In this document: piece by piece, positions 35,914 through 47,269 of the stretch | Layout of the letters: every line of letters starts with the position of its first letter | How positions within the stretch are numbered: position 1 is the stretch's first letter | Origin: Epiperipatus broadwayi | Taxonomy: Eukaryota > Onychophora > Udeonychophora > Euonychophora > Peripatidae | Length of the DNA stretch: 64,000 bases | Direction of reading: 5' to 3' | Assembly (NCBI GenBank): GCA_028023455.1 | Contig: JAQFVV010013074.1 | Location: 215,898 to 279,897, forward strand | Made by a program: the position numbers and the translations under genes | Notes under the pieces: model-generated | Seen by the model: only the letters and a program-made list of their open reading frames with translations | The model's database searches: none | Told to the model about the DNA's origin: nothing

Positions 35914-37065
35914 CTACTCTGCTGAAATATTAGGGATCAAACTCCTAGCATTATAGGTTCCCTTATTCCCATCAAGAGCAGCAAGCATAAAGGCATTCTC
36001 TCCTATTTTCTTGGTAATTTGGAATGGCTTTTTCTTTTCAAATAATATCGTGGTCTGCATAAAATTGCACATGTACATCCAGTCCCTTTTTAATATTTCC
36101 ATTTTTCATCTTGACTGGGTATTTATAAAACATATCCGGAGAATTTATTTTATATAACCTCCTATTACAGACTCCATTTAGAAATATGGACTCTTGGTAC
36201 CATACGTAATATGCCTCAAAGTTTTTCAGAGAGATTGACTCTCTATATCATACATATTTCATTTTTAAACTTTCCAGAAAGATTGATTCCCTGTACCATA
36301 TATAAGGCACTTTGAAGTTTTCCAGAGAGATTGACTTTCTATACCAGATATCATTCACATTTAAATTTTCCAGAGACATAGATTCTTTGTACCACATATA
36401 ATGGACATTTAAACTCTTCAGAGAGATTGACTCTCTGTACCAGATATAATCTGCTTTTAACTCTTTCATAGTATTTAAATTTTCCAGAGAGATTGATTCT
36501 CTGTACGACACACACTGGACATTTACATTTTTCAGAGAGATAGATTCTCTATACCATATATAAGGTATCTCCAATCTATTTAAGAAGACAGATTTTTGAA
36601 ACCACACATGCTGGTTTGTTACTAGATTGAGAACTACAGACTGTTGAAACTTTTGTTCTCTTTCTAAAATATCTGGTTTCATCTCCCCTGTTGCCTCTCT
36701 TAACTCAATCACCTTATCTGGTGTATGTAATTTTTCCTCCAACTCTCTTTTCCTTCTTTTCACTTCATGATCTATCCCCATCTGCTCTCTGGCCATCTCC
36801 TCATGTACTTTCTTTACTGGGAGATTTGGTATTATGGCTACTATTGGCCTTTCTTCTTCTTTTTCACCTTGAGGATTTTTAACTAAAGTAGGCATCCTTT
36901 TCTCTGACTGACTCTGTTCTGAGATATCCCTACAGTCATCTGGACTGATGCTACCATCATTCTGCCCTGAATTTAGGTTTGACTGATCCTGCAGCCCTAC
37001 ATTAATACGATCTTTTAATTCCCCTATTTTCTGGTAGAGATCACCATCTTGGGTTTGATGTATTC
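35914..37065 (-). pseudogene. Second ORF of the LTR element: repeat region plus integrase-end-like piece
   Basis: A frame overlapping the end of the gag-like ORF (GDLYQKIGELKDRINVG near 37050) continues through KRMPTLVKNPQGEKEEE, a charged helix, and nine units of a 16-residue repeat (WYRESISLxxLxVxYI type, 36628-36180). One TGG-to-TGA change at about 36247 breaks it, and a frameshift near 36060 leads to FEKKKPFQITKKIGENAF and NARSLIP. The last block resembles the small domain at the end of Ty3/gypsy integrases (P-F-x-I ... N-A-R-x-L-x-P). Everything between gag and this end (protease, RT, RNase H, integrase core) is absent. Function unknown. Confidence 0.6.
36180..36640 (-). repeat. 48-bp coding tandem repeats
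   Basis: About nine imperfect units encode WYRESISLENL and relatives. One unit is extended to 22 residues. The reading frame is kept through the array apart from one stop, suggesting expansion under coding constraint. Confidence 0.85.
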
Positions 37066-38103
37066 CACAACATAGGCCTTCTGGTTCTCCTCAACCTTTT
37101 CCAACATACCACCCAATTCATGTTGATTCATTCTGGGTCCCTCTTCTAAAGAACTTGACTTGTCCCTTTTTACTATCTCCTCCCTAAAGCTATCCATTTG
37201 TTTCCCCAATTCTTTCCTAAGATTTTGGTTCATCTGTGCACACTCATTGGTCATGCTTCCCTTAACTTCTTGTATTTCCTTTTCTAAGCCACTAAACTTA
37301 TTTTTCATAGTGAGGGCCTGATCTACACAGCTCAAGGTGGCTTCCTTATATGAGTCCACTTTGGCTACCACCTCCTCTAATCTGATACTAATTCCTGCAG
37401 AAGTTATTTTGGCATTCTTTTCTATGCATTCTGATATGGATTGGGAGACCAACCCATGGACCTCATTCCTAACTAACTCAATCTCTTTCTTATTTTCTTC
37501 AATAGACTGCTCCACTTGAGCCTTTAATGACTGTAGTCCCTGACAGCCCTCCTGTTTGGTGACTTCCATAAACCTACACACTCCTTCTATCCTCTCCTCT
37601 AATGACACAAACCTATTTTTACACTCTATATTGGACCTTTCTATCCTAGTTTCCAAAGCTATGATCATTCGGTTGTTATTGTCAATAGAGTTCTCTAGAT
37701 TTACCCTTAAACCTTCTATACTTTTCTCCACAGATTGACCTATCTTTTGTTCTAGACTTTCCATACTTTTATTACTTTTCTCTATCTTTTGTTCTAGATT
37801 TACCATCCCTTGCTTACTATCTTCTCTTAGCCTCTCTATACTTTGGAACATCTGCATCATCATTAATTCCATGTCTAATGGTGCTTGCTTTGCTATTGTA
37901 GTCTGGCCCACTTCCGGCTCCTCAACACTTGAGGCTGTATTATTGCTACTAACATTAAAGGCATCTTTCTCTACTTCCTCTTGTGTTTGTTTTAAGAAAA
38001 CCTCCCCATCCTCTTCTTCAGTATGAAAACGATCACTGATTCCTGGTATTGGGGCACCTTCCTCTTCCATAACCTCTTCCATACTATAATTTAGTTCACT
38101 CAT
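37024..38103 (-). CDS. Gag-like coiled-coil protein of the LTR element (359 aa)
   Basis: An uninterrupted ORF starts MSELNYSMEEVMEEEGAPIP after a 1.2 kb leader that follows the primer site. The first 80 residues are acidic. Residues 85-345 are rich in E, K, Q, N and I/L heptad-like spacing (SIERLREDSKQG, MESLEQKIGQSVE, SLEERIEGVC), indicating a long coiled coil. No zinc knuckle and no major homology region was recognised, so the gag assignment rests on position and structure. It is the longest undamaged frame in the element, so it may be selected or simply young. It terminates just inside the overlapping second frame, an arrangement seen in gag-pol frameshifting. Confidence 0.7.
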   Translation of the reverse strand: MSELNYSMEEVMEEEGAPIPGISDRFHTEEEDGEVFLKQTQEEVEKDAFNVSSNNTASSVEEPEVGQTTIAKQAPLDMELMMMQMFQSIERLREDSKQGMVNLEQKIEKSNKSMESLEQKIGQSVEKSIEGLRVNLENSIDNNNRMIIALETRIERSNIECKNRFVSLEERIEGVCRFMEVTKQEGCQGLQSLKAQVEQSIEENKKEIELVRNEVHGLVSQSISECIEKNAKITSAGISIRLEEVVAKVDSYKEATLSCVDQALTMKNKFSGLEKEIQEVKGSMTNECAQMNQNLRKELGKQMDSFREEIVKRDKSSSLEEGPRMNQHELGGMLEKVEENQKAYVVEYIKPKMVISTRK

Positions 38104-39319
38104 GTTATAAAACTATATATATCCCATCTGTGCTTCCCTGATCACCAAAAACCTACACCTCCTTTCCTTGTCTGACACCTATCTTTGACTAACTGACTGA
38201 TTTGCTTTTCACCTTATCATGCATTACAAATACAAAAAAAAATATTTAATATCCTTATATGATGAACTACACAACAACAATCCATATAGTACATGTCTGT
38301 CTGTAATAGCCCAAATTATACATTCATCCATTCTCCTAGAAATCCGACAGATATTGACAGTCCACAGAATGACTAGCAGTTGACAATCTTGAGATACATA
38401 AAAGAATTCAGTCACAGCACTATAATCACACAATGTATCATGAGCACTCAGAAGACTATCCCAATTAGATCACTATTAACTACCACAACTCTTGATTGAA
38501 TGATGCAAACTCTGTTGCAATAAAAGAAGTATTAAGTCTTAGGGGCTAAAATAGATAAACTATGCCTTGCTCTCTCTCTTGGAGTCTTATATGGCAAGTA
38601 TCAAGGAATGCCCTGCTTATTATAGATTACTGAAAACTAAGCCTAGCTCTCTGTCTTGGAGACTTATAGGCTGATATCATGGCAGGGCTGCTGTTAACTG
38701 CTTCATGATAACATAAAGATAACTTATAAATTGGGTTGGAGCAGTGAATGGGTTTGATCATTCATAAGTTACACAAAATACATAGCATTCTCAGGGCAAT
38801 GACAAAACTCTCCACTCATCATCAAAACTGCAATTTAACCAACCAAACTCCAACGATCAACCATCCAATCAAACCTCTAAAATCATAGACTTTTTACAAA
38901 ATGAACTCCCCAAACACACGAGACTACTATTCCATAATTCATCACTATTACTATGCCTATCCTATCTGGCAATAAATCATTTTAATGTTCCAAAACAAAC
39001 AAAAAAAAATTCTATTATTTATTTCACCTTTGTCTTAAGTTGTGATATTCATCTCTATTTTCAAAATTGATAAAAAAAAAAAAAACAAGCTGTTTTATGG
39101 CTGTACTCATTTTATCATCATCAATGAAAAATTAAATCATATTAAACATCATCATATACAAATCTAAAATAAGACTGTTTGGCCAAGAAAATTTTGTAAG
39201 ACAAAAAAAATTTACTGAAGAAAAAAAAAAATTTTACTAAAAAAATTTTTTCTCTTTTTAACCACACATCTCCTATCATTCTATAGACTCCCTTTTTCAG
39301 GTATATGGTAAAATATCAA
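38104..39319 (-). other. Untranslated leader of the LTR element
   Basis: It lies between the primer site and the gag-like start. Only short frames occur. A pair of related blocks near 38560-38660 (actatgccttgctctctctc; aagcctagctctctgtcttg) forms a local duplication. It could hold packaging signals, but this is not demonstrable here. Confidence 0.6.
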
Positions 39320-39337
39320 GCCCCAGTTGGGTGTCCA
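39320..39337 (-). promoter_or_regulatory. Primer binding site, tRNA-Lys type
   Basis: The minus strand reads TGGACACCCAACTGGGGC one base after the 5' LTR end. It matches the 3' end complement of animal tRNA-Lys (TGGCGCCCAACGTGGGGC) at 15 of 18 positions. The differences fall at CpG-type sites. Confidence 0.88.
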
Positions 39338-39618
39338 TTGTAACAAAATTAAAGTAGCTCAAAAGATATTACCATATCTGAGTTGTCTACAATATATATA
39401 AGATCATAATAACGTTGGATTTCCCAAGTATCCCACTATCAATAATTATAAGCAAATTATTAATAACAGGTATTATAACTCAGGTATATGAAATCACATG
39501 AGGTGAGTACACTAGTAATTCAATAAAATATAACTCAGGTATACAGACAGTAGATCTTATCCACTTTCATTTCTTGGTTTGATGTTAAGTGCATGTTTAA
39601 ACAAATACTAAGTGAATA

Positions 39619-39710
39619 TGGTCTAGCAGGGTGCCACTAGATTATCTGAATCTAGACACGGTTATATCTAATAACCTTTCACATGTACCAGGTTTGAATC
39701 CCCTTTTTTT
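39619..39710 (+). repeat. tRNA-like sequence in 5' LTR
   Basis: This is the same unit as 32725-32815, with a better A box (tggtctagcagg) and a longer T-run (T7) after the B box caggtttgaatcccc. Both LTR copies keep it. Confidence 0.45.
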
Positions 39711-41823
39711 GGTACTTTATTTCTAATAAAAATGGGAGATTTTGCTTTTTTGAGCCATATCACTATACGCACTAATATTTAGGTAAAAGTAAAACATCTT
39801 TAAACCACAGTGGAGTTCATTAGACAAATATTTTAGACTTAACATAACAAATGTGTTTTAAAATTTTTTAAATTTTTTCTAATTAAAAAAACCAATTTTG
39901 GGGGAGGACACCCCCATAATAATTTTTAAGTAAAAAAAAAACATCAAAAAACAACAGAAGAGATAAGAATAAATCATTTCTCAGATCTTAACATAACAAA
40001 TGTGTTTCAATATTTTTATAAGTTTGCTAGCTCAGATTATATATAACTAATTTAGGATGGCAATTCACTCATCCTTGCATGAAATAGATGATGGGATGTG
40101 GTTATAATAATACTAAGAAATCACTAAATATTATGAAATTAATATTTATTTATGGCCTTTAAACATTTAAACAGCTCATTAATTAAAACGTTGATGATGA
40201 CGATGATGATAATGATAATAATAACAATAATGACAATGGTTTCAACTACAGCTCTAAGCCTAAATATAACTATTTTTTATAAAGAAATTCATAATTATTG
40301 CTTAATTTTAGCATATTTACTTATATCTTAAATAACTAATATTCAACCACTGATGATGATGAATGATCACACTTAACAAAGGCTACACTTAATGAAATAT
40401 ATATGCCTCATTTAATAAAACAAACTAATATTTATTACTGCATTTCTAACATATACATAAAATTTTCTAGACATACATGAAAATTGATATGAATAAGAAT
40501 ACTAATAATAATTGATTATATAACAATCCTCAGATTAATTTCAAGTTCTTCCCCCTTTCCCTTCAAATGTATATTGTATTAAGTTGGATGTCACATTGAC
40601 CATGATTTTCACTCCATGAGAAAAGTATTTCAAGAAAAAAATATCTGCTCATTAGCACACATACTTTATAAATCTAACATGTAAGTAGAATGTTAAAAAA
40701 AAATGTTAGTAGAATTGAAAGAGAAAGTTTTAGAAACAAGTTTTAAATTATTTTCTCCCCCTCTCTTCTACCTCTGAAATGCTATACTTAACTTGAAACA
40801 AACTAATCTAATATTTTAATACTACTTATTAATTCACATCCACTCGCAATTATACACATATAAAAATATTATTATGTATGTGCGTGTTTTATCCCATAAT
40901 AACAAAATATTATTTAAAACCAAAATAATAATAATATATTAGTTAAAACTAAAATCATAATACCATAAAAAAAATTGTTTTACACATTAATATTTCATAA
41001 CTGTAAAATTAATAAACAAATAATTTTGATACATTCAAGATCATTTATGAAGCTCAAAGTTATTATTAGTAAGACATTCTTGTTTTTAATCGATCTGAAT
41101 AGTCTTTAAAAGTTCTTTAAATAAAATATACCACTTTATTGCTAAAATGTTTATTAAGACTCTGATATCATAAAGAAAATAGATATAAAAAGTCATATTA
41201 CCGATCTTTTGTTTGTGGCAAATTTACAAGGGTTCAAACTTGTCTTGTATAATGTCTATATTTCTGCAGCTACCATTTCCATTTTCTTTGGAACAATCAC
41301 TTTCTTGAAGTATATAATTATTTGATGATGAGGATCCTATTGAGGTTATTTGCTTTAGTGGATAATTTGGAAATCATTATATCAATTTTCTTCTCTTCCT
41401 GTCAAGAATTACTCTTTTAGTGAATGAAATACAGCAGTTGTTTTCACATTATAAATTTTCTTGAGTTTAAAATCAGTTGTTGGAACAATTAATTGGACTT
41501 GGTGATTAATATTTATCGGTAGATTAATTCATCTTTCATCGAATGCAGGTGAATGCTTTCTTCCTTCCATTAAAAACATCTTATTTCTCTGGTCAGTTGA
41601 AAGGTGTAGAATATTATTTTAGATAAAACATCTTTTCTTTCCTATATGATGTCCAGCTTCCCCAGATGGTCTGGAAAAGATGGGACATACACATAATTTT
41701 TCTAGCCAGTCATTTCTTATATTTTCAACATTCAATTTAATAGTCTCATAATCTGAATCATAATCACAATAATAATAATTCAAGACAGCTTTTTATATCC
41801 AATTTTTAACTAACTTAACCAAT

Positions 41824-42050
41824 CAGAGATAGTGTCACTTGCTATTTTTGGACAAATTCATTTTAATTAGATCTCTAATTTATTTCAACTAAATTATTTT
41901 TTCACTGAAAAGTTTAATCCTTTTTCCAGACACTTATTAGAGATAGCGTCACTTGCTATTTTTGGACAAATTCATTTTAATTAGATCTCTAATTTATTTC
42001 AACTAAATTATTTTTCCACTGAAAAGTTTAATCCTTTTTCCAGACACTTT
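41824..42050. repeat. 112-bp tandem duplication in 5' LTR
   Basis: The segment from agagatagcgtcacttgcta to ttccagacactt occurs twice in tandem. The 3' LTR has it once, so the duplication followed insertion. Confidence 0.9.
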
Positions 42051-42892
42051 TGTTTTTAAAAAAAAATAGACTTAATCCTTTTCCTTTTTTTTTCTTTTCT
42101 TACACCTAGGTAACATTTCAAATTTTTGAGCTTCCTTCTTTAGATCTTAAGATAAGACAATTTCAAAATTAGAGTACCCACCCATCTTAAGCTCCCAAAG
42201 TGACAAACAATCATTTACAAAAACAAAATTGCTACAATAGATATCTGATTCAACAGATTTCCTCTTTTAACATAAAATTGTACAAAAAAAAATAATTTGA
42301 CAGATTCAACCCTTCCTTTGCTTTCAATATTTAATAAATGTAAATTTCTGTATGTAATGTACACACATATTCATTATTTCAAATCATTCATAAACTAACA
42401 TTAAATAATATAATTGCTAGCTTAGTAATTATAACCCTATTATTTAATTAAATCTGTAACTTTTAAATCCCAATTACAATTATAGAAAAGCAAAATAGAA
42501 GTATAGAATAAGATATTAGAATTGATCAAGCATAGGTTAGTTTTAAAGAAAGTTAAAATGTTGAATAGTTGTAATATAAAACAATTAAATAGCGTACACA
42601 TACACTGCCTATACGTATGCATTATAACTTTGCTTTTTAACAGAAAATTTAAATATTAAATGTGTGTGCTGCTCTTTTTGAGATTTATTAACACACAAAC
42701 AAGTAAAGCATATAATTGCTGACCCACTCTCTTTCTATCTAAAGCTTTTAGAACTGGACCTTGTAGGGTTTGAACTTGGATGCCCTACAGCTTCTTTTAT
42801 GGTTATATAAAAATGTGATGATGATTTTGTTTTACACTTTCTTACATGCACATTACTATAAATTTGGCTAGTAACCAAATTGTAATGACACA

Positions 42893-44769
42893 ATATATAG
42901 GCTTTCAGTTAAGGTGATAGATAAATAAATATGTCAATTGTTTTAAAAGAAGTAAAATGTATAATAAATGTTAGAAATGATAATGAATGAAGATTAGTAA
43001 TATATTTACTACATATTGGAAATAAAATTTGAGTTAAATATGCAAATAAATTTATTGAAGACTTTAAAATACCTAACATTTTGAGTAGGTCAATTAAAAA
43101 TGCAAAAGATTAAATTGATATAATGAAATAATCTCATATATATGCTATGAGATGTGACCAATCAGATTGCCATATTCATACTGTAGGAAAAACTATGGTG
43201 AATTTGGGAGTGGAATCATACAACACTCACTTAATCCAAAAAGGTTAAAACTAATTTTATATATGCATCAGTATTTTAGAAATGATAAGGAAACTTATCT
43301 GGTGTTAGAGCTTAATAGCAACATAAGTGAGTTAGATTGGATTTAAGTCTTTCATGTTTTTTTTTTACATTTTATGCTTTTAACCTGAGTTGGTATAAAG
43401 AAGTAAGAAGGTGATTGCAAGATCCATAACTTGATTAGTTTCAACTTTGAATTGTAATATGCACTGCTAAAAGCAAACACCATGTACTAATTTGAAGATG
43501 AGGGGTTCTAGCATTATACAGTCAGGCATTTATTGATTTCTCAAGTTTATAATAGATGAATTAGAATTTATGGAAATAACTGCCTTTAGAAGTAAATTAG
43601 TAGGCATATGAGAATTTCATGAGATATAGCTGTTAGAATCCATACATGATGGGTAATGGAATGATGGTGGTTAATAGAATGACTTTGAGCAAGAATACTT
43701 CTTCCTGCCCTGCTGGATCATCATTAAGGACTGATATAATGCAAAAAGTCTGTTCTGTTTTTTTTATTAATTTAATTATGAGTTACTCATGCTAGCAGCC
43801 ATCTCCTTATATTAAATAATGAGCTTGTATATTTGTGCAATCACATTTTCATCCTTTGAATACACATGTCTCAATTCTTTTTTTTTTCATTTTTCTTTAG
43901 CCCAAGCTCTTGAATTTAAGGAAAAAGCTCAGTTTGGGATACGGTTACTAGGCAGGAAGCCCTTAAGCATGATCATTGCTCACTTTTCAATGTGGTACAA
44001 CCAATAATATCAGATTTAAGTTGGATTTAAAACAGGTGTTTCAGCTAAGCAAAGATTTGTGTTTACGCAGCTTTATTTAAAAATTCACTGCTTATCATAG
44101 ATATGGAAGAGAGAAAATATCTAAAAGTAGTCTGTGTCAGACAATGTGGATAGGTTATTTTGTCTGATGCATTGGGAGAGACTTAGAAATGGTCTCAAAA
44201 TAGTTTGTGTAACTTAGTGTGGATAGTTTGTTATGCCCTAGAGCACTATAACTAAAAGGACCGAAATAATATTACAAATAGTATTGGTAAAATAGAAGAC
44301 TATGATATTATTAAAGGTAATTATTATAAATCAAATTTAACCCAATCTGACCTTGATGAGTGTGTATCAATTAAATTTATATAATTTACAAACCCGTATT
44401 TAGAAAAAAACAATAGATTTATAATATTTCATTTTAATACTGAGATCAATACAGTTGTTTTTAATGAACTTCTCTTTCAGCAGAAGGATGTTTTATAAAA
44501 AAGTGAAATGGCTACAAGCTTTTTGGGAGGGCAGAATCAATTAATGAACAGAGAATGCATGGTGTTATATTTCTTGTAGTCTAACTTAGTATGCTTTTAT
44601 CTTGAAATTTCCTTGATTTATCAAAGATAGGCTAATAGTATTAAAACTCAGCTTGCATGATGATACAAGTATCCATTTTATTAGAGGATATATTTTAACA
44701 TTACATTCATACAATTCCAAGAAAGTGTTACTTCTTACTATTTAGCACTATTAAAGCAACATCATTAAA
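42893..44769. other. Unclear, probably decayed LINE 5' part
   Basis: There is no firm feature. It lies upstream of, and on the same strand as, the endonuclease remnant at 44770 and may be the rest of that LINE, but I cannot align motifs. Confidence 0.3.
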
Positions 44770-45030
44770 TGATTTTTTTCTTCTTTGAGATTTTAATGTG
44801 CATGTTGATAAAAATAGTATGATTTGGCCAAAATTGTTGGACATAATGGTATTTATGTTATAAACTCAACCAGTCCTCCATTAATAAATTTTTGTACATT
44901 ATATGGATTAGTTTTCACAAACATTTTGTTGAAGCATAAAAATTTACATGGAGAAATAGAGATGGGTCTGAGTTAAAACAAATGGCAATTGATTATATCA
45001 TAGTTAGAAGCAGTTATAAAATAAAATTAC
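44770..45030 (+). pseudogene. LINE endonuclease remnant (third LINE type)
   Basis: Conceptual translation with frame changes gives DFNVHVDKNSMIWPKLLD, then PPLINFCTLYGLVFTNILL, then KWQLIDYIIVRSSYKI. This is the DFN...W..VL...LL.FC...L..TNT.F...WHLIDYI.VR series of the APE endonucleases often annotated as craniofacial-development-protein-2-like in animal genomes. Stops and shifts show it is dead. It differs from both the RTE and the 54.6 kb LINE. Confidence 0.65.
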
Positions 45031-45550
45031 AAATAAACCAAGCCAGATGTCAGATGATCTAATTTAAACAAGTTTGCATTACAAATGCTTTATAAGCTCT
45101 TTATAAAACATTTGTAATGCAAGCTTGTTTAAATTAGGTCATGTGATATCTGACTTGATTTATTTGTTATTTTATTTTTTGCTATTAAGGCTTTGGTGAT
45201 TTTATATTGTTAAAATTATCAATATATGGTGTGTCTGAACTTAGTTCAGTCCCATATGTCTATTTAAGTTAGATAGCTGGATTGGAAAACATATGGATGT
45301 CTGAAAAATTTAGATGTTCTACTTAATGGTTCTTCATTATATAAAGTGCTGGACTTGTCCTAATATTTTTAATCTAATGTTTGAATATCCTGGTATCTCA
45401 CTGATGAAGCCAGTGGCAGAAACCGGTCTGTATTGAGGATATTCTGAAAAGCTTGTTAAGAGCTCATTTGCAAGCTCTTTATAATAAATAAAAGCAGTTT
45501 TATTATAGCTAGAAGTCACAATGCTTGACAAGCGCATATTGCATGATCAC
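45013..45550 (+). mobile_element. Family B-related repeat with hammerhead, copy 4
   Basis: It begins with an inverted repeat (arms 45022-45092 and 45101-45175). It then carries gaacttagttcagtcccata and tctatttaagttagatagct, which correspond to the ctgagttcagacc and actatataagct blocks of family B, followed by a hammerhead and an end with gcatgatcac. The sequence is diverged from the other copies, so this is a distinct subfamily with the same layout. Confidence 0.6.
45383..45444 (+). ncRNA. Hammerhead ribozyme, type I, divergent subfamily
   Basis: Outer stem I is GAATATCCT (45383-45391) with AGGATATTC (45436-45444), nine perfect pairs. An internal loop follows. The core is CTGATGA (45401-45407), stem II GCC-agt-GGC, and GAAA (45419-45422). 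Stem III is AC with GT around CG, and cleavage is expected after GTC (45426-45428). As in 20829-20887, the core-proximal stem II position is A/A. Confidence 0.75.
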
Positions 45551-46348
45551 TAGAAAAATATTAAAGAATGGATCACAAGGGTAAAAGAATATTTGCATTA
45601 TAAAATAACTTTTATTCCAATCATATTTGTAAGAAAATTAATGTTTGTTCTTTAAAAGTATGTATTATATATAGTGACATTGCAGTAGTAATAAATCTAA
45701 AATTGCTAATTTGAGCTTTGATAATACTCATGTAATTGAATAATGAATTGTTTTTAAAAAGTGTGTTCACGGATATATGTAAATCTGTTTTTGGCTTAAT
45801 TATAAAAATAAACCATAAGCGTTTTTAGACAATATTTTTAATGATTTGATTAAAAAAACATGGAACATTTTTTTCCCTTGGCATATGGGTTTGCATAATA
45901 ATTATATATTTAAAAACAGAAGTCCTCTAACTAGCATGAAGGCTCAAAAATAACTAGAGGATTAGAACTGCATTAGAGATACAGAAATTCGTTTTCAGTT
46001 TAGATTGAAAGCAGCATACAATCTGAAAAATGCTGACATGATCCTATTAAATCTAATAATAGCATTTTTACATGATTACAATTATAGTTAGAATAAGTTG
46101 AAGTAATATTTTGATCGTTTATTGAATAATGATATAAGAATTGAAATGATGACTTTTTAATGGGTAACTATGTGGTCTGCTCATTTAGATTTGGACAAAA
46201 GTATGTAGCACTGCACAGTCAAAGCAATTGTTTTTGTAATTGTGAAAATGGAAAGCCTGCAGGTTCTGAGAAGACTCCAGGAGATGTTTTCAATATGATG
46301 AAGATACATTACTTCAAAAAATATTAACTGTTTTAGAAATACATAGAC

Positions 46349-46746
46349 CAAGGGTCCCCAACCTTTTTGCACTTAAGAGCACATTCTATAATACTGGTCA
46401 GGTGATGGGCACCATTTATTTTTTTCAACCAGATGATGGGCACCATTTATTTTTTCAATGTAAATTTATAGTTGGATATTGTTAATAATACACATAATGT
46501 ACAAAAAATATTTATTTCAAAAATAAAATTTTAAAATATAATTAACATTTATGTTTTTATGCTGTAAAAGTATAGTATGCCCTACAATTTGATTACAATA
46601 TAATACAATAATTTATAAGAAATTTTAAAAATTAAATTTATTTGTATCAGATAAATAATTTTTTATCGTATTCGGATAGTGGCAAGCACATGTAAAATGG
46701 TCTGTGGATGCCATGGTGTCTGAGGGCATAGTGTTGGGGACCCTTG
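46349..46746. mobile_element. hAT-type MITE with perfect 8-bp target duplication
   Basis: The terminal inverted repeats are CAAGGGTCCCCAAC and GTTGGGGACCCTTG. ACATAGAC flanks both sides (46341-46348 and 46747-46754), an exact 8-bp duplication as made by hAT transposases. The element is 398 bp and has no ORF. A direct repeat of gatgggcaccatttattttt lies near the left end. It sits inside the decayed LINE. Confidence 0.92.
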
Positions 46747-47269
46747 ACATAGACTTACAAAGTTGTGCCATCTGTTTGTAAAAATGCTTATATTATTCCA
46801 ATTTGTAAAACTAGAATAAACATTATTGCAATCAGTATGTATTACAGTAAAGATATGTTCAATATTTTTATCGATTTGAATCATCGATAAATAGTTACTA
46901 TTAAAAATTTAATATGATTTTAAAAAATCATGAAGCACTATTGACATGATGTTGTTTATCAGGCAAATTTGAGAATTGTTTTTAAGAATAAAAGTGTGAT
47001 TTATACATTGCTTTTACTATTTTGGTCAAGGCATTTATTCAATTAAAAGCACAGGATTAGGGAATAGTTTAAAATTACTTGATTATCTACCAAAGTTTAT
47101 TCAAAGTATACAACTTCCAAATAATGGAATGAGAACAAGTATTATTACAGATTAAAAGGCAGGTATTTGAAGTAAAAACTTGTATTAACCAGATGTGTAC
47201 CTGCTCTAACATTGTCTGTGATTGGAGATGTTACAGAAAATTTAATGAATTGGAGATAAGGATAGAATA

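Larger units (their letters stand above)
32446..42892 (-). mobile_element. Large non-autonomous LTR retroelement (LARD/TR-GAG-like), minus strand
   Basis: Two direct repeats of 3282 and 3554 bp flank a 3.6 kb interior. In minus-strand orientation the order is 5' LTR, tRNA-Lys-type primer site, 1.2 kb leader, gag-like coiled-coil ORF, a second frame with 16-residue repeats and an integrase-end-like piece, polypurine tract, 3' LTR. The LTR termini are TG...CA (TGTGCC...GTTACA). I find no protease, RT or RNase H. The ratio of LTR to interior and the missing enzymes match large retrotransposon derivatives, in which enzymes come from a relative. It sits in a TA microsatellite with ATATA at both sides. 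Confidence 0.88.
39339..42892 (-). repeat. 5' LTR (3.55 kb)
   Basis: This is the counterpart of 32446-35727. Extra material compared with it is a block at about 39825-39975 (including a G/C-rich gggggaggacaccccc) and a tandem duplication at 41824-42050. The ends are TGTAAC... and ...GACACA on the plus strand. Confidence 0.92.

Noticed and set aside
36691-36882. Plus-strand frames opposite the gag-like region
   Set aside because: They are shadows of the minus-strand retroelement ORFs.
32446-42892. Segmental duplication as an explanation for the two 3.3 kb repeats
   Set aside because: A tRNA-Lys primer site, polypurine tract, TG...CA ends and ATATA flanks at the exact borders identify them as LTRs.
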